This document shows positions 6,866-9,543 of a stretch of DNA of 9,543 nt, piece after piece (the stretch's first letter is position 1; each line of letters starts with the position of its first letter). The DNA is from Nanohaloarchaea archaeon PL-Br10_U2g5 (lineage in GTDB: Archaea > Halobacteriota > Halobacteria > Halobacteriales > Haloferacaceae), in contig LKMY01000049.1 in the NCBI GenBank assembly GCA_001564205.1, positions 1 to 9,543 on the forward strand. Reading direction: 5' to 3'. The position numbers and the translations under genes are program-made. Under the pieces are notes generated by a model. It was not told where the DNA came from and ran no database searches. It saw only the letters and a list, made by a program, of their open reading frames with translations.

Positions 6866-7935
6866 TGGTTTTCCTCTCCAAACTTTGCGTCTTGGTTGCG
6901 ACTCGTCTGTTCATTCTGTTCGCTGGTGATCACATCTTGAGATGGGTCGTAATATAAGTGGCAGGCTGTCTGTTGGCCCGAACGTGCCTCGGTCGATTCA
7001 CGGAGGATGGGGGCTACGCTATCGCACTCATCTCCAAGATGTTTCGGACATCGTGACGCGAACACACAGCCGGTCGGTTCTTGGTCGAACGTCGGGACGA
7101 CACCTTCTATAACGGGGAGTCTATCGGGTGCCCTGTCAGACTTCGGCATGCTTTCGAGCAACAGTTCCGTGTACGGATGCATGGGATTATCTACAATATC
7201 TTTGGTCGCTGCGACCTCCGCGACACGTCCTGCATACATTACAGCGAGCCGGTCCGCAACTTCGTTCACTACGGGAATGTCATGCGTGATGAAGATCATA
7301 CTCATTCCGAGCCGTTCCTTTAATTCTGAGAGGAGGCCGAGAATCTGTGCCTGAATGGTCACGTCAAGTGCGGTCGTCGGTTCGTCGGCGATGAGCAAGT
7401 CAGGTTCGGTGATGATGCCCATCGCGATCATGACCCGTTGTTGCATGCCACCGCTCAGTCCGTGTGGATAATCATCCATAATCCGCTCGGCGTCCGCGAG
7501 TCCACACTGTTTAAGCGTCTCTACTGCTCGTTCTCGTGCCGTTGATTTGGAGACATCTGTGTGCTCTAGTAACGGTTCCATGACTTGATAACCGATAGTC
7601 AGCGAGGGATTCAATGCTTCCATCGGGTCCTGATATATCATTGATATTTCATTGCCACGTATGTTATTCAGTTCTGATTCAGAGAGGTCTAGCAGGTTCT
7701 GACCCCGGTAACGTATTTCGCCTCCTTCGATCACGCCCGGTGGAGAATCCACAAGTCCCATGATAGAGAGAGCAGTGACGCTCTTTCCACATCCGCTTTC
7801 GCCGATAATGCCGAGCGTTTGATTTGACTCCAATTCAAGATTGACGCCGTTCAATGCGTGGACAGTTTCTCGAGCCGTATCGAATCGAATTTTAAGATCA
7901 GATATCTCGAGTAGCGTCACGTGTTTTTTCTCCAT
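6862..7935 (-). CDS. dppD: ABC importer ATPase, DppD/OppD type
   Basis: This 357-residue ATPase has Walker A GESGCGKS (45-52), Q-loop Gln102 in IYQDPMEALNP, signature LSGGMQQR (160-167), Walker B LLIADEP (180-186, Glu185) and switch His218 (ITHD). VTALSIMGLV after Walker A is typical of the D subtype, where the F subtype has a TLGKTVL form. The C-terminal oligopeptide-type domain carries C290-x5-C296-x7-C304 and C325, the same spacing as the partner ATPase and a candidate Fe-S site. A polar tail (about 331-357) extends past the family's usual end. The gene lies 48 bp downstream of the C permease with no obvious promoter between them. Its stop overlaps the F ATPase start by 4 bp. Confidence 0.95.
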   Translation of the reverse strand: MEKKHVTLLEISDLKIRFDTARETVHALNGVNLELESNQTLGIIGESGCGKSVTALSIMGLVDSPPGVIEGGEIRYRGQNLLDLSESELNNIRGNEISMIYQDPMEALNPSLTIGYQVMEPLLEHTDVSKSTARERAVETLKQCGLADAERIMDDYPHGLSGGMQQRVMIAMGIITEPDLLIADEPTTALDVTIQAQILGLLSELKERLGMSMIFITHDIPVVNEVADRLAVMYAGRVAEVAATKDIVDNPMHPYTELLLESMPKSDRAPDRLPVIEGVVPTFDQEPTGCVFASRCPKHLGDECDSVAPILRESTEARSGQQTACHLYYDPSQDVITSEQNEQTSRNQDAKFGEENQ

Positions 7936-7983
7936 ACTACGATACTTGTTGACGTGGATCTGTGGATCAGTGGTGTAAACATA

Positions 7984-8910
7984 CTATTGATACTCCTTCG
8001 GATCGAGAACGTCTCTTAGTCCGTCACCAATCGCATTGAAAGCGATAATTGTGAACATGATTGCGAGTCCCGGGAACGTTGCAATCCACCATTCCTGTTG
8101 CAGCTGATTTCGTCCCTGAGCGATGATCGCGCCCCATTCTGGTGTCGGAGGTTGGACCCCAACGCCAAGGAAAGAGAGCGCAGCACTCCAGAGAATCACT
8201 GTTGGGATCGAGAGTGTAGTATAAACAATAATACTCGCAGACACGTTGGGCAAGAGGTAGCGAGTCATTATGATTCTATCACTGAGCCCGACCGTCTTCG
8301 CGGATTCGATATATTCGTCTTCCATTACGCTCTTAACATCCCCTCGAACAATACGTGTGAATCCTCGCCAACCGACAAGACTCACAGCAAGAATGAGCGG
8401 CATGATACCGCCGCCGAGTAACCCGGCGATTGCAAGCGCAAGGACAATTCCCGGAATAGAGAGACTTATATCGACGATACGCATAATTACCGACTCAGTA
8501 TATCCCCCGTAGTAACCGGCAATGAGTCCAAGCCCGACACCGACGACCGCCTGAATACCAATGATGACTACACCAAGTAACAGCGCGTAGCGTGCCCCGT
8601 AAACAACCCGAGAGAACACGTCACGACCAAACTGGTCGGTGCCGAACGGGTGTGCAAGGTTCGGAGCCTGATTTAGTGCTTCGTAGTTTTGTGCTGTCGG
8701 GCCGTACGGCGCGATGACAGGTGCCAAAATCGCTGTGAGAATCAACAAACCAACGTAGATTGATCCCAGAAGCGCGAGCTTGTTACGAGCCAGCAGGAAC
8801 AGTACGGTTATGCTCCTGTTGGTGAAGGACGTGCGGTCGTAGTCGTCGTCTAGCCCATCAGTTGTGTCTTCGCTTATGGCGTTTTCTCCCTCTCCCGCTA
8901 CCTCCGGCAT
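7984..8910 (-). CDS. dppC: ABC importer permease, DppC/OppC type
   Basis: From ATG 8910 this is a 308-residue membrane protein. It has an acidic cytoplasmic N-terminus (1-30), TM1 near 47-68, and the C-type signature HPFGTDQFGRDVFSRVVYGAR within 87-107. Further helices lie near 108-133, 141-163, 169-185, 224-249 and 276-295. The EAA loop DEYIESAKTVGLSDRI (198-213) contacts an ATPase. LSFLGVGVQPPTPEWG (245-260) and the ending GDGLRDVLDPKEY are typical. The frame stays open upstream to a GTG at 9006, adding 32 residues with no family character. I prefer 8910 because a TATA element lies within that extension at the exact leaderless distance. It is the first gene of the C-D-F-binding protein-B set. 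Confidence 0.92.
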   Translation of the reverse strand: MPEVAGEGENAISEDTTDGLDDDYDRTSFTNRSITVLFLLARNKLALLGSIYVGLLILTAILAPVIAPYGPTAQNYEALNQAPNLAHPFGTDQFGRDVFSRVVYGARYALLLGVVIIGIQAVVGVGLGLIAGYYGGYTESVIMRIVDISLSIPGIVLALAIAGLLGGGIMPLILAVSLVGWRGFTRIVRGDVKSVMEDEYIESAKTVGLSDRIIMTRYLLPNVSASIIVYTTLSIPTVILWSAALSFLGVGVQPPTPEWGAIIAQGRNQLQQEWWIATFPGLAIMFTIIAFNAIGDGLRDVLDPKEYQ

Positions 8911-8930
8911 GTTCTCATACTTAGCAGTCG

Positions 8931-8940
8931 TATACTTATA
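8931..8940 (-). promoter_or_regulatory. TATA box for the transporter operon, leaderless arrangement
   Basis: On the minus strand GGATATAAGTATACG holds the core TATAAG at 8940-8935, centred about 27 nt before the A of ATG 8910. Haloarchaeal TATA boxes sit at about this distance from the transcription start, so transcription would begin at or next to the ATG. This decides the start codon of the C permease and defines the probable 5' end of the operon. Confidence 0.65.
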
Positions 8941-9034
8941 TCCACCGTGGAATAGCGAGCTACACTCTGAGACCTCCTCGAATGTTCGGATGTTGTGGTC
9001 GCTCACTATAGCACAGAACTAAATGGCACTCGTT

Positions 9035-9165
9035 ACTGCTCTGTTGAATAGCAGTCTCTGAGCAACGGTTAAGCGACACCAGCCTTGAGACCATGCGGCT
9101 CATCAAGCCACGAGCCGATTCTCATTTGTCTTGGCCACCCAATCACCGCTATTCGACAGAGCAGT
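9035..9165. mobile_element. MITE-like element with 21-bp imperfect inverted ends
   Basis: Positions 9035-9055 and 9145-9165 are inverted copies matching at 19 of 21 bases, with core CTGCTCTG(T/C)TGAATAGC on the left and its complement on the right. The 131-bp unit contains no gene. The CTCTGTTGAA-like ends resemble termini of transposase-encoding insertion sequences, so it may be a transposase-less derivative; that link is from memory. I see no clear target-site duplication (flanks cactcgtt and tcggacag for 8 bp), so it may be old or the ends slightly misplaced. It separates the transporter operon from the small gene at 9149-9418, and its right end supplies that gene's last codons and stop. 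Confidence 0.55.
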
Positions 9166-9418
9166 TCGGACAGGTCTGGAGTTTGAGGTACTTGATTGCG
9201 CTCACAGCGGTCTCACAGTCTGGATAGACTACTTGAATATTCGTTTCGACATCTGGCGCTACAGGGAGTTCGTCACGTCCGTGGTGACTTTGTATGATGA
9301 ACCTCAGTATTTGCTGGAGTCGAGACTCAATACGCACAACAGTTTCAGCGGACTCTGGGGGGATGGTGTACTGTACATCAGCAGTTACACTCTGGATGTT
9401 CTGTAAGTACATAACCAT
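9149..9418 (-). CDS. Small protein of unknown function, C-terminus formed by an inverted-repeat element
   Basis: From ATG 9418 this gives 89 residues starting MVMYLQNIQSV. A TTG at 9436 would add six residues, and ATG 9412 is a third option. I do not recognise the family. It is soluble, with an amphipathic stretch ETVVRIESRLQQILRFIIQS and a following acidic segment with several Val/Ile, suggesting a small alpha/beta fold. Codon choice looks coding. The last five codons (NCSVE) and the TAG lie inside the right inverted repeat of the 9035-9165 element, so the original C-terminus was probably cut off by the insertion. The 28-bp direct repeat covers its start region. AT-rich AAAAATAATGTAA at 9461-9473 could be its TATA element. 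It may be a degenerate copy of a gene lying left of the window. Confidence 0.45.
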   Translation of the reverse strand: MVMYLQNIQSVTADVQYTIPPESAETVVRIESRLQQILRFIIQSHHGRDELPVAPDVETNIQVVYPDCETAVSAIKYLKLQTCPNCSVE

Positions 9419-9444
9419 GCGCCAGATGTTCGGCAACGAGTAAC
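9417..9444. repeat. 28-bp direct repeat, right copy
   Basis: Identical to bases 1-28 in the same orientation, about 9.4 kb apart. It overlaps the start region of the small minus-strand gene ending at 9149. Beyond 9444 only scattered identity with the left copy remains. Homologous recombination between the two copies would remove or duplicate the whole block in between: Argonaute remnant, M24-DUF1028 pair and transporter. Confidence 0.85.
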
Positions 9445-9543
9445 GGACATCTACACTCCTTTACATTATTTTTCGACCCTGAGTGACTGCTCCGTCCTCG
9501 GTTGTCTCCCATCTGAGGGTGGTCGAAGTGACCGACTCGGACG

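Noticed and set aside
9131..9406. Plus-strand frame of 91 codons starting TTG at 9131
   Set aside because: It is the complement of the small minus-strand gene and begins inside the inverted-repeat element; the minus frame has the better codon pattern.
1..9543. CRISPR array, tRNA or rRNA gene
   Set aside because: No regularly spaced short repeats, no tRNA-like cloverleaf and no rRNA-like sequence noticed; the only long exact repeat is the single 28-bp pair.

Overview
The window reads as haloarchaeal DNA. The proteins are rich in Asp and Glu, the substrate-binding protein carries a twin-arginine plus lipobox leader, and most genes lack a Shine-Dalgarno sequence. At least one gene has a TATA element placed about 27 nt before its ATG, as expected for a leaderless archaeal transcript. 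The two edges look like accessory DNA: a decayed Argonaute gene, a 28-bp direct repeat about 9.4 kb apart, and a short element with inverted repeats.

Left edge (1-951): the first 28 bp are one copy of the direct repeat. Positions 319-832 on the minus strand hold the C-terminal half of a PIWI domain from a prokaryotic Argonaute, broken by a frameshift and lacking everything upstream. Positions 833-951 are the junction to the next gene and carry a possible promoter.

Catabolic pair (952-2848, plus strand): an M24 'pita-bread' hydrolase is followed after 1 bp by a DUF1028 protein (Ntn-hydrolase-like family). The M24 protein has lost the standard set of metal ligands and looks more like creatinase or ectoine hydrolase than an aminopeptidase.

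Transporter (8910 down to 2895, minus strand, convergent with the pair): a complete ABC importer of the dipeptide/oligopeptide/nickel (PepT) type. Transcription order is permease C, ATPase D, ATPase F, Tat-exported lipoprotein binding protein, permease B. C starts at a probable leaderless promoter, D and F overlap by ATGA, the binding protein probably has its own promoter, and a strong hairpin lies directly after its stop codon. A plausible reading is that the importer brings in a peptide-like or amide/guanidino compound that the M24 and DUF1028 proteins hydrolyse in the cytoplasm. The substrate cannot be read from the sequence.

Right edge (9007-9543): a 131-bp segment bounded by 21-bp imperfect inverted repeats (MITE-like) is followed by a small unrecognised minus-strand gene. 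The gene's start region contains the second copy of the 28-bp repeat, and its stop codon lies inside the inverted repeat.
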